Positions 22,965-35,080 of a stretch of DNA of 64,000 nt are shown here, in pieces; the stretch's first letter is position 1, and each line of letters begins with the position of its first letter. The position numbers and the translations under genes were made by a program. The DNA is from Sambucus nigra (taxonomy: Eukaryota; Streptophyta; Magnoliopsida; Dipsacales; Adoxaceae), in the NCBI GenBank assembly GCA_949130495.1, contig OX422215.1, forward strand, positions 7,169,302-7,233,301, written 5' to 3'. The notes beneath the pieces were generated by a model. The model did not search any database, had not been told where the DNA came from, and was given only the letters and a program-made list of their open reading frames with translations.

Positions 22965-24590
22965 ATTAGTTAACGATAGGTTACTGTATTAGTCTTCACA
23001 AACAATTTGATTGCAGAGATATTAAGAGAAAAGGGGAAACAACATAAAATAAAGGGCAATTTACAATTAGATCCCTTGTTAATAATTTTGAAACATTTAA
23101 GACAATTTACTATTAGGTCCACTTGTTATGCCACTAGCGTGGACTTCTACAAGAAGAGAATTAGTGGACCTAGTTGTTTAAAATTTGTTAAAATTCATTT
23201 AGTATTTAAAGTTTGTTTGCAAGGAAGCTAATAGTACTTTGTTATAAAATAAAAGAGAATTGGAAAAGTTAAAATTAGGTGTTAACCCATGTGATTTTTA
23301 CAGTCAGTTATTTTTCCTTTTTTTTAATCCTCAACGAGAGATTACAATTCAAATGAACAAAATTACAAATGAGGGACTGGATGTTCAAAGATATACAATC
23401 CAACGCTATCAAAACCTAAAAAACTCAAAAACTACAAAAGGGGGAAACGCCTATAGATGTAACAAACTAACACCCATCTAACAGACTTTCCAGCTCATCT
23501 CAATTGCACCAAAGGTCCCAACTGTCTCCATTAATAAATGAGCTACAGAATTAGTTTATTATAATAGGGGTGGCAATTCGGATCAATGGGTCGTATTTTC
23601 ACACGACACGATAATATGTCAGTTGACACGAACACGAACACGAACATGACACGATAGCATGTTTTTTCCCCAACCCTAACACAACATGTTTAAAACATGA
23701 AACGACACGATAAACACGATAGCTATGGCTCAATTTGACTCGCCCGATGCAACACTTAAAACACACAATTTTTTCTGATACTTCAGCAAACATTTCACCA
23801 ACAATGACATATACAATTATAGACATTTCACCTACTGTTTTCTTGATAATTAGCAAACATTTCAGCACAAATCACAAACCTTTCACATACTATTTTCCTA
23901 ATAAATGCCTATGCTTATTTTTGTACCAAATTTTGACAACAAACAAGTAGATAACACATACAAACAAGAAAATTATACAATCATAAACACAATAAAATTC
24001 TCAACAATATCCAAAAATATACTCGGAATAAATTTGAATCTAAAAAAACTCCACTAGAAATGAGAATGGTATACAAAGTAAATATTGGAAACTTACCTAG
24101 TGAAACTCGTACAATTCTAGTACAGTTTTTCTCTTTTCCTATTATTGATCTATATAGTACACTCCACTTCTTAGCATGATTCAATGCTCAGAGAGGAACT
24201 AGTGGTGTTTTACGTGGAAAATAGTGATATGAAGTGTTTAACTCAAAACAAATAGATTTGATTTGGAGAGGTAGAGGGAGAGTCTAAGAGGAGAGGAGAG
24301 GGGAGGTGGTCTTCAATCTAGGGTATGGACCATAGACCTAGATCAATTTCGAGAAACCGAGAAAGTAACGAGAGGAGAAAAGGTTGAGATGAGTTGGGGG
24401 ATAAATAGTTTTAGGGTTTTAATTAATTAGTTATAATGGGAGGGAGGGATAGTTGTGTGATTAGAGGTTTGCTGCTGCTAAAAGGTATGGTAGGGTAAGG
24501 GTTTGTGAGGTAAGGGTAAGAGAAACGCTTATGGGCAGCCTAAAAATACATATTACAAGTGCAAATATACCCCATAAAAAATAAGAAAAA
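22965..24590. other. No gene; CACGACAC-type dispersed repeat
   Basis: At about 23565-23735 there is a GGGGTGGCAATTCGGATCA start followed by CACGACACGATAA-type repeats on one side and ACATGAAACGACACGATAAA on the other. The same family of CGACAC-rich sequence occurs at 4300-4640, 5035-5370 and 30790-30985. The element type is not determined. No coding feature. Confidence 0.5.
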
Positions 24591-25616
24591 TTCTACGGGT
24601 AAGCCAAATAGGCACTATCACACACCCGAAATGATGCCGTGTTGAAACAAAAACAATTGCGCGGAAAATCATGTTCCGCCTAAGAATTTTGACACTATTC
24701 CTTAGGCGGAAAACCTTTTTCCGTTTAAGGCTTGTTATTGTTTTAGCATAATTATATTTTCTTCCTACAAACTCTTTCTTAATTAATTAATGGCACGTAT
24801 AAATATTTATCCCTACAAATATTTACCTGCTGAACTTCATTTCTCTAACCCCAAAATTATAACTCTTTTGGTATCTACATATTGAGGTAAAAAATTTCTC
24901 CAATGTTTTCTTACTTTTCAATGGTTTGGTAATGTTATGATTATGTTAATTTTGTTTATTAATTAATTTATTTTGTGGATGATTTATGTCACAACTCCCA
25001 ACTGTTATCAATAGTTTTTTTGCATAATTAATTTGTCCAATAATTTATGTCTCATTTTTTTCTTTAGCAATTAATTGTTAGTAAAAAAACAGTCAATTTG
25101 TAACGTTTAATATACCCCTTTCTAAAAAAATAACAGTCCATTTATTTAATATTTTATTTATTAGTAAATAATTCTTTGAAAAAAAACAGTTACTGTTACT
25201 AGTTAATGTTTTATTTATGTTAATGTTTTATTTATTTAGTAATTAGTTGTTAGAAAAAAAAAACAGCCACTCAAGTGAGTTAATGTTTTGTTAATGTTAA
25301 TACTCAATTTATTTAGGAATTAGTTGTTAGAAAAAAAACAGTCCCTCCTATAAGTTAATGGTTTGTTAATGTTAATGCTTTTTTTATTTAGTAAATAATT
25401 ATCAAAATAATAAAGAGCCATTGTAAAACATAAAAAAAAAATAGACATTGCAATATAATAAAGAACCGTTGCAAAACATATGGGGGTAATAACATAATAA
25501 ATGAAAAGTTACATTAGAATGCTAGGCGGAACATCATGTTCCGCTTTAGCCTTTTTTTTGTTTTCCCCCTCAGTCTACCGCGGAACATCATTTTCCACTT
25601 AAGGGTGGGTCCCACA
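24591..25616. repeat. Palindrome-flanked non-coding block with ~95-bp tandem repeats
   Basis: GCGGAACATCATGTTCCGC at 25526-25544 is a perfect inverted repeat around one base, and GCGGAAAATCATGTTCCGC at 24661-24679 is the same motif with one change. Both are followed by TTAGGCGGAA/CACTTAAGG-like arms. Between them, roughly 25095-25400, about three units of ~95 bases repeat an AACAGTC...GTTAATGTTTT...TTAGTAATTAGTTG pattern. It looks like an old non-autonomous DNA element, later interrupted by CACTA-B. Confidence 0.4.
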
Positions 25617-25639
25617 CACTACACCAAATCTGCCGAATT

Positions 25640-25825
25640 GTCAAGGTCATTGACCTTGACAAATCCAACTTGTCAAGGTCAACGACCGTGACATTTCGAG
25701 GCGAGACAACTTTTTTTGTCACGGTCGTGTCGCGGTCAATGACCGTGACACGTTTGTCACGGTTTAAAACCGTGACAAAGCCGTGACCCTTTTTAAAAAA
25801 ATTGTCACGGCCATTAACCGTGACA
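25640..25825. repeat. CACTA-B left subterminal palindromes
   Basis: About five units such as TGTCAAGGTCATTGACCTTG, CACGGTCAATGACCGTG-like and CACGGTTTAAAACCGTG. Each is close to its own inverse complement. The last variant has the same core as the palindromes of CACTA-A. Such arrays in CACTA elements are known to bind TNPA-type proteins. Confidence 0.8.
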
Positions 25826-26557
25826 ATTCTGGGTAGAATTTAAAAAAAATATGCTGGGCAGTATGGCCACTGCCACTGCCCAGCAGTATATTTGTACCTG
25901 TTATAGCAACGTTGTACCTGTTCCAAACATCATATATCCAAACAAACTAAAGATAATGCAAATATATATTCAAAATAGAAACTATTTAAGAAGAAACAAC
26001 ATCACCATCAATTATCTCAAATCTACAAACTATTTGCATGGAAAAGAGATTTTGTACCGCGACGCTCGGGGACACCTCCTTATCCTTCCCTTCTCGTCCG
26101 AATAGCCACATAAGTATAGAGCATATGTGGCCTACCCTTAGGGCCACTCCCTGTCCCCTGAATTGAAATAAAGTAAAATTAGTATCCGCCCCTCAAATAT
26201 AGATAAATATAAATCGTAATTGAAATCGAAATCGAAATCAAAATTGACATATAAATATAAATACATTACCTGTAGTGTCACTCAAACAGCTAACTTGAGC
26301 TAATATAAATACATTACATGCGTTGATGCTGAATGAGCTGCACTGCACAGGGAGCCAGAGACACAAAAGAGATAACTTAGTGAGTTTAATAGATAATCCT
26401 AGGACAAGAATTTAAAATTAAAATAAGGTGATATAGTGCTTCACTTTATTTCCAAGTAACTGTCCCATGTGATATTTCCATCTGCCTAATTATGCAGTTT
26501 GATCTTACACTCTGTTCGATCGTCATTTAACTTATTGTTGTTGTTTGAGAATTGATC

Positions 26558-26668
26558 TCACGCCTTAAAGATGTCAAAATTGAAGGTGGAATTATCGTCG
26601 ACACTGTTGGAATCCTCTGCATTTGAAGTGTTGGATTCGTACGCAACGCCGATATTAAGATCCAACAT
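26558..26668 (-). pseudogene. AP2/TOE-like first-exon fragment
   Basis: A 36-codon frame starts MLDLNIGVAYESNTSNAEDS and continues NSVDDNSTFNFDIFKA before a stop. MLDLN at the start, a Ser/Asn/Ala-rich acidic stretch and a TFNFDI(L/F)K box are the N-terminal pattern of AP2/TOE (RAP2.7-like) floral regulators. No AP2 DNA-binding domain follows. The likely reading is a captured, shortened piece of a first exon inside CACTA-B. The match is short, so confidence is moderate. Confidence 0.45.
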
Positions 26669-29029
26669 GACTTTCTACCACTCCTTCCCCAAGATCACCT
26701 ACATGTTTTTAAATTAAAACTTTAATAACAAAGGATTGAACTTATATTTGTCTATCCAAATTATCAAACTCAAATAAATTCAAATTACCCAAGAAAAAAA
26801 AATCAAACTTATTAACATTACAGACCATTGACGAAACATCAAAACCAAATCAAACGGCGTTCAAATTATTGAAGCAATGTTTGCTCCACTAACTTCTATC
26901 AAATTGTTGTTTGTTTGTAACCTTAGCACAAATCTCATTTTTGGAGTTTTCACTGGCAACTATGTTAATAGAATTATCTACTGAACCAAATCAACAATTT
27001 GTGGAGTTTTCACTGGCAACTACGTTTATGTTAATAGAATACCTGAAGACCTTGGTCCCTACACCGACCACTCTTTCGGCAATGAAATGTAAAAGTTGGT
27101 TGGACGAATCGTGAATAATTTCAACTACAGAAACGTGTCGACGATGATTGTGTCCAGATTCGGAAGGAGATTGAATGAAAATCATTAAACTAGGACCCAA
27201 CAACCATCATCGGAGACATATTTGGCGTGTTGTAGTGTGATAAAAAAGGCATAATACCTTTTCCTGAGATAATGTGGCAACTATGAAAGACAAGTCCATG
27301 AAAAAACCATAAATTTTATTAGATAACACAGGTATGAGGAATTTGAAATATTCATTTAGACTTAAAAGAAAATTACCCACGAAAACTTGTTCTCGGGAGT
27401 TCTATGAGCTAGAATGTCAAAAGGCATAATAGGATCTGAGTAGGACTCCTAAAATTAAAACAATCACTTTGTTAAAGAGTTCTATGAAAATAAAATGCAC
27501 ACTTTCCTTTGATGCATTAGTGACCAACGACACTTTCATAAACACTCTTTTCCTTCCCATTATTATACCCTGCACATAATAATAGCATTACTATAAAGAG
27601 TTGGCAAAATAAAAAAGTTGTTATGTCAATAACCTACAACTGATCTATTTAAATAGTAGGAAATATTTAAACTGTACCCAATTTGAATAACTACCTAAAG
27701 AGGGGGATATAAACAATATAACAACTACAAAGAAAAAGAGAAGTGAGGATAGTGGGTGGGGTAACCAAAACATATTGAAGAAACACTACAACCCCCAAAT
27801 GGGACCACCATCACTACAACCCATAAATGGGACCACCATCACTCCATTTCTTAGATCTCATTCCAACTCACCATGAACTATACAACACGTGTTTTAACAT
27901 TTATATAGAGATGCTACATTTTATTAACAAATAAGTTATAAATATTCCAAATTCCACGAATGTAAAATATGTTGAACTTGTGCAAGCCTACAAATAACTG
28001 TTTAGATGCCTTATTCAACTACACATACACTCATGTATGTACATACATATATTAAAGAAATCAAAGAAAGCTTTCCAAAAAAGAATCACTTGGTCATTTT
28101 GCCGAACACCTAGAATACAACACAATAAAAATTATACCTTAAAAGAGTGGGTAAGTACATTTATTCAAGAAACTCAACATGTGAAACAAAAAAATATATA
28201 TATGAGTTTATTTGCTTGAATTGCATAAAACAAGATGCAAGATATATTGATGTAATTCAATCCAGTTCTATAAAATGATTCCAATCTATAGATCACTTGC
28301 ATGGGTTCTTGAACCTAAAAGTTGGTGTCTAAAAGATAAATGAACATAAAATTTTAAAAACATACTAAATTGAAGTAATTTTGCATGATATTCCCTTATA
28401 AACAAGTATTTTCTATGAAATATTACTGCCATACATCAATACTAGTGTGATAAATATGATCACAATATACAACAAGCATAAGCTGGAAAAAAGCCTATTC
28501 TTAATCACTAATGTAATAATTGTGTCGGTAATGTAAAAACAAAAGACATGCCTAACCTCATTTTTTTCCAAATAAGACCGCTTTCCCTTGCAAAATAAAC
28601 AAATACAATATCACTATCAAACCAAAAATACTAAAATCACACACCCACACATCTATATTTAAACCCAACATAGTTTAGTTTCAACCTTTCTAACTTTACT
28701 AAACAAACAAAAAATATAGATCACTTCCACACATTATTTGAATTAACTACCTTATCACTGCGCAGTGGTTCTTATTAGGCCAACATACAGGGGAGCACAT
28801 AAAGGCCTCCTGCTCTCTGCTGGTTTAACGAAGAAATCCTATCTAATTTTCTTGACATGTCCCTGATACTCAACATCCATCTCAAGCATTTTTTAAACAC
28901 GAAAATCTAAGAAAATTCCAGTACAGTATGCTGCAGTAGAATTTGTAAGGCCCACTTCAAGCTAGTTAATTCAAATATATACACACATGGGTTAATTCAT
29001 ATACAAAAATACAAATTCATGGGTTAATT
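26669..29029 (-). other. CACTA-B interior, exon-like but unidentified
   Basis: On the minus strand, short open stretches are followed by GT donors, for example SYSDPIMPFDILAHRTPENK near 27375-27445 before GTAATTTT, and MGRKRVFMKVSLVTNASKES near 27500-27562. They could be exons of a captured gene. I do not recognise the family. At 26945-27050 a TGGAGTTTTCACTGGCAACT run is directly repeated. Confidence 0.25.
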
Positions 29030-29165
29030 CAAATATACACACACACACACACCTCCCTCCACACCCCCCACTCACCACATACACACACCACCACCACCAC
29101 TCACCACATACACACACACACACACACAATAGCCCCCCACCCACCACACACACACACACAGTAGT
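29030..29165. repeat. (CA)n and CCA-rich simple repeats
   Basis: Alternating CACACA, CCACCACCA and CCTCCACACCCC tracts. No function argued. Confidence 0.9.
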
Positions 29166-30063
29166 GACTGTCTATTTAAAATAATCTCAATGTTAATTTC
29201 ATGTATTGAATTTCTACTATTGTTTTGTGCTTTTTATAAATCATATTCAATGTTAGATATGTGTTTTGTTAAGATATCTAAGCTGTTCTATAGAATTATT
29301 TTTTGTATCTTGGAGTTTAAGTTCTAAAATAATCAACCTAAAGTTGTGGTTCATAAAGTATTATCACAAATATAAACTAAGAGTGATAAAATAACTTTGA
29401 GGCATATAAATTAATTGTGACAAAGTAAGATTATGCACCAGAACCTAAAATTTAAAAAAAGTGTTTTTATTTAAACCCCACTTTTCTTTCTATAACTCCT
29501 ATTTTATTAAACTTTAAATATAATTAAGGGTGTATTGAAAGAAAAGTTAAATAGGAATAAAAACAACATTTTTAAAATATGAAGGGCTCACCAATTTGAT
29601 CAAATTTTTCAACAACATAGACTAAACGATATTTTATTTTTCATGCTTTTAGCAATTTCGGATGCCATTTTAACCCTTATTGTAGTTTTTTGTTGTAATG
29701 TCATTTAAAAAAAAATTATGTAAATATATTGTAATAGATCTTGCCTTCCACAAAATGATATTTTATGGTAAAATTTTATTTGATGGATATAAAGTCATGT
29801 GATACCTATATGTGTTATTTTGCATCTAATAAAAACAAAAAACGTCATATATGATTTTTTTTCTCCATTAGTATAAGTATATAGCGATTATTTCACACAT
29901 AAATCACATATTAAGCCGGCCTTCATTTTTTTATGAAATTTGTAGAAAATTACTTATTTATTTTGAATGAAAATAAATTGTTATCCAATATTTTTGGATA
30001 TTATTTATAATTATGAAACTCATACACAAATTAATGTTGTATCAAAATAAAATTACATTTTTA

Positions 30064-30247
30064 ACCCCCTACCCCCACCCTACCCCAACCCCTACCCCCA
30101 CTCTGCCCCCATCCTACCCCCACCCTGCCCCACCCCCTACCCCCCCACACACACACGCACATATATACACACATACACACATATATATACACACAAACAT
30201 ATATATAAATGGAAGAGAGAGAGAGAGAGAGAATTAAACCTGAAAGT

Positions 30248-30284
<37 letters not shown>

Positions 30285-30335
30285 AGCGTCGAGAGAGAGA
30301 GAGAGAGGGAGGGAACGGCGGGAGGGAAAAAAGAA
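30064..30335. repeat. C-rich minisatellite then (CA), (TA) and (GA) tracts
   Basis: 30064-30146 is a run of CCCCCACCCTAC-like units. The minus strand therefore carries many closely spaced G runs (GGGGG, GGGG, GGG), a strong G-quadruplex-type pattern. It passes into CACACA/ATATAT and then long (GA)n tracts. The open frames here are artefacts of the repeats. Confidence 0.9.
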
Positions 30336-30364
30336 GGGGAAAGGGGTTTTCGGCTGCAAACATT

Positions 30365-30540
30365 GTCACGATCGTGTCAAGGTCATTGACCGTGACAATT
30401 ATTTATAGAATTGTCACGGTCATTGACCGTGACAATTCTTTGTCACAGTCGTGTCAAGGTCAATGACCGTGACACAAAACGCGTGTTTTTTGTCACGGTC
30501 AATGACCTTGACAAGGGTGACCGGCTGAAAGGTGACAATT
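30365..30540. repeat. CACTA-B right subterminal palindromes
   Basis: About four to five copies of a TGTCACGGTC(A/G)...TGACCGTGACA palindrome or half-sites, matching the left-end cluster and ending 20 bases before the right terminal repeat. Confidence 0.8.
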
Positions 30541-30559
30541 TTGTCATTTTGGTGTAGTG

Positions 30560-31777
30560 ACAAAAAACCAACTCGTGCAATGCTAAATTTGTTATTTTAT
30601 ACGGTAGCAAATTGCAAATATGCACATTACAGTACCCATAGCATACACATTTACCTCATATATACACTTTTAGCATACCCATAAGGGTTGCTCTAAGGGC
30701 TTTTTTAGTTTTAGGGTTAAACTTCAAATGGGTGTGTGTAATGGGTTGGGCCTTTAATGATTTTAACTTTTAAATAAGTCCATAATGGGTCTAAATGATC
30801 AGTATCGTGTATTTAATTGGCTCTAATCTGGTCAATTTCGTAGCACAAATTAAACACGAACACGACACGACACGATAGCGCGCCAAATCAACACGACACG
30901 AACACAACACACGAACCCCACAATCCTTGTCAATTTCGTGTTAACTTCGTTTCGCGTATGTCATGTTGTCGTGTCGTTTCCAAAATTGCACCCATATACA
31001 ATACCCTTAGTTTAATATGCTAAAGAGCTAAACTACCGGTACTAATATGGGAAGCTATACCTGTTAAATTACCAAAATATAATTAAACAACCAACATAAC
31101 AGCTAAGGTCATAACAAGGCCTCATCTAAAGATTATTTCCCCTGAATTCTATCCCATAAGTAACATTATAAAATTGTTTTGATTGTTCCCTGTGATTTTA
31201 TGAGACAATTGAACATTTAATTTTTCTTCGCATATTTCTCCGTTCTGCAAATAACAATCACACCAATTAACAAAACAACATCGTGTGAACAAAAAGGAAA
31301 ACCCATAACAGAGCAATATGAAAGGAACAATCATAAATCGTACGTCATAAATCATTGTGCAGCAAGCAAGCAAAAAAACCATGGTTATAAAAGGAACAAA
31401 AACCAAGGTCATAAAAGGCCACAACGCACCTGTCCCACGCTTTACCCTAAATGTCAAACAATTCTCAATGAAATTTACATTAAACTCCAACACACTAAGA
31501 GAAACCAAGGATCACATTACAGCTTACTCTTAAATCTCAAAATATTCTCTATACTATTTATATTAAACTAGAAAACAAGATGAGATCAACATTGAACTGC
31601 TCAAGCATAAGGTCACTTTGGTTAATCACGTTCTCATTCATAACCCCGACACAAATAATGAAAGTGTATTCTGGCAGCAGGGGCTCTTCGAAAAACTTTA
31701 ATATAATAATGTGAAACTAATAATATATAAAGACATGCATGATTTGACCAAGTATACAAGGTCCCAATGTCTCTCAA
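30560..31777. other. Non-coding; CGACAC repeat and RTF2-flank copy 2
   Basis: 30790-30985 is a CACGACACGA-rich dispersed repeat ending near GTCGTTTCCAAAATTGCACC. 31045-31424 is the second copy of the RTF2 3'-flank family (partner of 9609-9960), with an extra internal duplication around GGTTATAAAAGGAACAAAAA. The left target-site copy CTCAA of the LTR retrotransposon is at 31773-31777. No gene. Confidence 0.65.
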
Positions 31778-33033
31778 TGAATAGTGCCCAATATGTGTGT
31801 TTTAAATAAAATCATTTTTTATCCGAAAAAGATCCAACTTTTAAATGTGCACCAAACCAAGTTGTGAAAAACTCAATTCTTACTTTAAACCAATTTTATC
31901 TTGATTAATCCTAAACATGCATCTAGTGATTAAAGCAAGTAAAGTAAAGTAAAGAATACTCATAACACCGGATGTACGAGGAAAAAACCCAAAACGGGAA
32001 AACAACCTCGGACGGCCCAAGCCAGACAATCACTATGAACAATGGTTTTACAAAGACAGATTAACCTTACACTAAGACTCGATCCCCACGAATCTTGATG
32101 CTCCTTCTGATCTTCACGTGTTCTTCTATTGTGCCCATGCAGAAATTTCGTCTTCCACGATACCTGTCCACAACACACGCATCCACGTATGTCTCGGTGT
32201 CCACTGAATGGTTTTGATTCGTCTACGATGTCGAACACGATGTCCGTCGCTTCTTCACCGCAAAACCCTTTGATGTTCAATGTGTATAACAACCAACTTT
32301 GGTGCAGCAAGATCACTTAAACATATAAGAATGATAACTGGGATCTTTTCAAACTCTAAGGATGTGTTTAAGACTTTTAAACCTTAGAAAACATGTGCAA
32401 AACAAGTTTCTGATCGAATACTGTTTTCCAGAATGCACACTTACGAAACTATGATGAAAACACTGTTTAAATAGGATTTAAATGACGCCTCGAACAACGT
32501 GTCATTCGAACGACTTGAGGAACTCATTCGAGCGACATCCCATCTCGTTCGAACGAGATTATATGTCGTTTGAACGATAGTGCAAAAGTTTGACTTTTTG
32601 ACTTTTTGTTTAAATTGTCTCTTCCAATGAGAGATCCAAAAATGTCAAACTCTTTTACGAGCTTATCATCATAAAACGTAGTGTAAACCCTTAAAACACT
32701 TTTAAAACATTTAAAACCATTTTTCTTTAGAAAAATTACATCCTTATCTTTTATAAAATAATTCCGAGCACCATTAATTATACGCATTCATACCTGAGTG
32801 ATCTCGGAATGAAATTAACTTTGAAGACGATTAAACTTGCACCAATTAAACTTCGACTTGATTTAATTCTTTGAAGATTTGTCGCAACGTCTTCAATTTC
32901 TTCAATACGTCATAGACCAAGTGGGATCGTGACACAAATAAACATCTCCCTATGACATATTACAAACACAGTTTTGTTCACGGAATTAAGTCAAAATAAT
33001 ACAGGGACTCAATTGGAAATTTATGTCCTTACA
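31778..33033 (-). repeat. 3' LTR (left copy), 1256 bp
   Basis: Intact copy. It contains short repeats with a TCGTTCGAACGA core at about 32500-32580. The 118-codon open frame at 31960-32316 lies wholly in the LTR and is not considered a gene. In element orientation it starts TGTAAGGACATAAATTTCCA, the same start as the LTR at 59551. Confidence 0.93.
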
Positions 33034-33046
33034 AATATCCCCCTTT
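33034..33046 (-). promoter_or_regulatory. Polypurine tract
   Basis: In element orientation AAAGGGGGATATT sits directly against the 3' LTR, the expected place for the plus-strand primer of reverse transcription. Confidence 0.85.
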
Positions 33047-35080
33047 GACTATTCTGGGACAAAACTAAACCAGTGAAATGCCTAATCGGTCCGTCAAGTC
33101 GTATGATGCCTAAAATCCATCCCATAAACCCAAAAACAAAAATACAGGACACGGACTAGAATATGTAGCACCGAAAAGCATGAACTGTCTGAATGTGATG
33201 TAGACTTGAAATCTCGAATCGCTGAAAGCATACCTACACACATGAAACAGACAAATAGATACCCAGTGAAGTATGGAGGAACAAATGAAACCAATTTATA
33301 TTTCTAATAAGAACAAATCATTTGAAACATGTGAGCAATTATTTGATACCGATTTGAAACAAATATAATCAAACAATCGATAAATTCAGATATCAATAGA
33401 AACGCTCAACAAATCTCAACAAATCTCCCCCTACATCACATACATCTCTCCCCCTTTTTGCCTCGAATAGACAATTAGGTAAAAAGATAAACTAACTTGA
33501 AATATCTAGCATGAGAATATGAAACCAAATTGAATCAAGTGATACCAATTTGAGAAATGAAAAACGCTAGATAACCATGAAACAACCAGCTAAATAAGAT
33601 CAAATCAGTAGCTAGTAAACCAAGGAATCACACAAAGAATATCGCAAATTAATCAGGTGTGATAAATAGACTAGATGCAAAATACCAATTTTGAAATAAA
33701 AGAACCTGCATATAAACTAGACAGACTAAAAAACCTTCAGCAGGACTAAAAAAATATACCAATTTGAACCAGAGGACTGCAAACCAATCAGAAGACATTT
33801 TTCATCCTGTCATTCGAACGAGCTAGGAACATCGCTCAAACGAGATGAGAATGTCGCTCGAATGAATTACAGATGTCGTTCGCGCGAGATGAGATGTCGT
33901 TTGAACGACTTCGCGCGACCTTCCAAAATTTCCCAGAATCCCAGAAATAATATAAAGTATTGCCTGGTGAAAAAATTTCGACAAAACAATTCCAGGATGG
34001 GCCTGACAGATGCAAAATAGTGCTAAAACAGTAGGCTTTTTGCACAAAATGCAAAAACTCATAAAAAAATAAAAATGCGAGTTACATGCAAACATAGTAC
34101 CGATGTGCTCAAACATGGACATGGAATGAATGGGCGTTAATCTAAAACAAATGAGTCACAATTCCAACACATCGAAACGATCAAGAAGCTCTAATTGATA
34201 GCGATTAATCATCAAACTTTATCATAGCCATATGACAATTAAAGAGTCAGCTTAATGAACTAAACATACTACATGCACACAAATCCAGAATTTTGATGAT
34301 TCTACAAACAATAGCGTTAAATTGCAATGTTTCAACATTAAGATTAGTTGTGCAAACCCGTTTAAATTTTCTCCAACCAAACTCCCTCATATATATATAC
34401 TTTTTCAAGTTCTTTTGAGGTTTATAGCATTCTCAACTTAGAAAAAATCTTATTGGCCCTTTTCTTAACATATTGCATTTTCTTTTGGGCTCTTTTAAAC
34501 GGTGGCTTTCACGACGAGTTAATTTTGAACTCTCGCAGCCCTTTCCCGTGAATCACTCATCTTTTTTTTTCAATTTAAATCCTCACGATAAACGATTACT
34601 ACGTTCACACTTCTCCTTAAGTCTACCTACACATAGATGACAAGATTGAGATAAGAACGCCTCACCAAATTCAAATATGCAAGAGAAGTCAAACATCCAT
34701 ATAAACTCGTGCATGTGAGCAATGTTGGCATATACAAAGTCGAATCAAAATGCATATCAACTTCGAAACAACCCCATATAAACAATGGTTAAGATCATTC
34801 TAAGCATCGATAATAATGACCAAATGTCCTAGCCACATGGATAATGAAACGATGGGGGGTCCAAGCACACCAACATGCCACACCAAACATGTAAACTCAA
34901 AAACAAAAACTGAAAATCTTTTTGGATTTTCAAAAGTTTTCTCAAAAACAAAATCTTTTTGTATTTTTCAAATAGGACTCAAATAAATGAAAACTATAGT
35001 ACAAAATGATACACATATCACTATACTAGCAATAAATATATCGTGAAGCAAACTAGCATATGACAAAGATGGCAACACTA
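33047..35080 (-). other. Non-coding interior downstream of gag
   Basis: No pol domain in any frame. Stretches are nonetheless alignable to the region after gag in the second element (62551-63480), for example the block around GTGGCTAG(A/G)AC.TTTGGT and the AATCTTGTCATCTA block, so the two elements share a defined non-coding interior. At 33808-33919 there are ~22-bp repeats built on (A/T)GTCG(T/C)TCGAACGA-like cores, the same motif as in the LTR. Confidence 0.6.

Larger units (their letters stand above)
25617..30559. mobile_element. CACTA-B, complete non-autonomous CACTA element
   Basis: Starts CACTACACCAAAT and ends ATTTTGGTGTAGTG, i.e. inverted CACTACACCAAA termini, flanked by the 3-bp target duplication ACA (25614-25616 and 30560-30562). 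CACTA elements are known for CACTA ends and 3-bp duplications. Both ends carry clusters of ~25-bp palindromes (GTCACGGTCATTGACCGTGAC-like cores, <=20 bases of core CACGGTCATTGACCGTG) at 25640-25825 and 30365-30540. Inside lie an AP2/TOE-like fragment, other exon-like stretches and simple repeats, but no TNP2 or Transposase_24 frame, so it would need help to move. Confidence 0.9.

Noticed and set aside
30013..30466. Pro-, Ser/Leu- and Glu/Arg-rich frames
   Set aside because: Produced by the C-rich, CA and GA simple repeats.
31960..32316. 118-codon minus-strand frame
   Set aside because: Lies wholly inside the LTR, is not open in the other LTR copy and has no motif.
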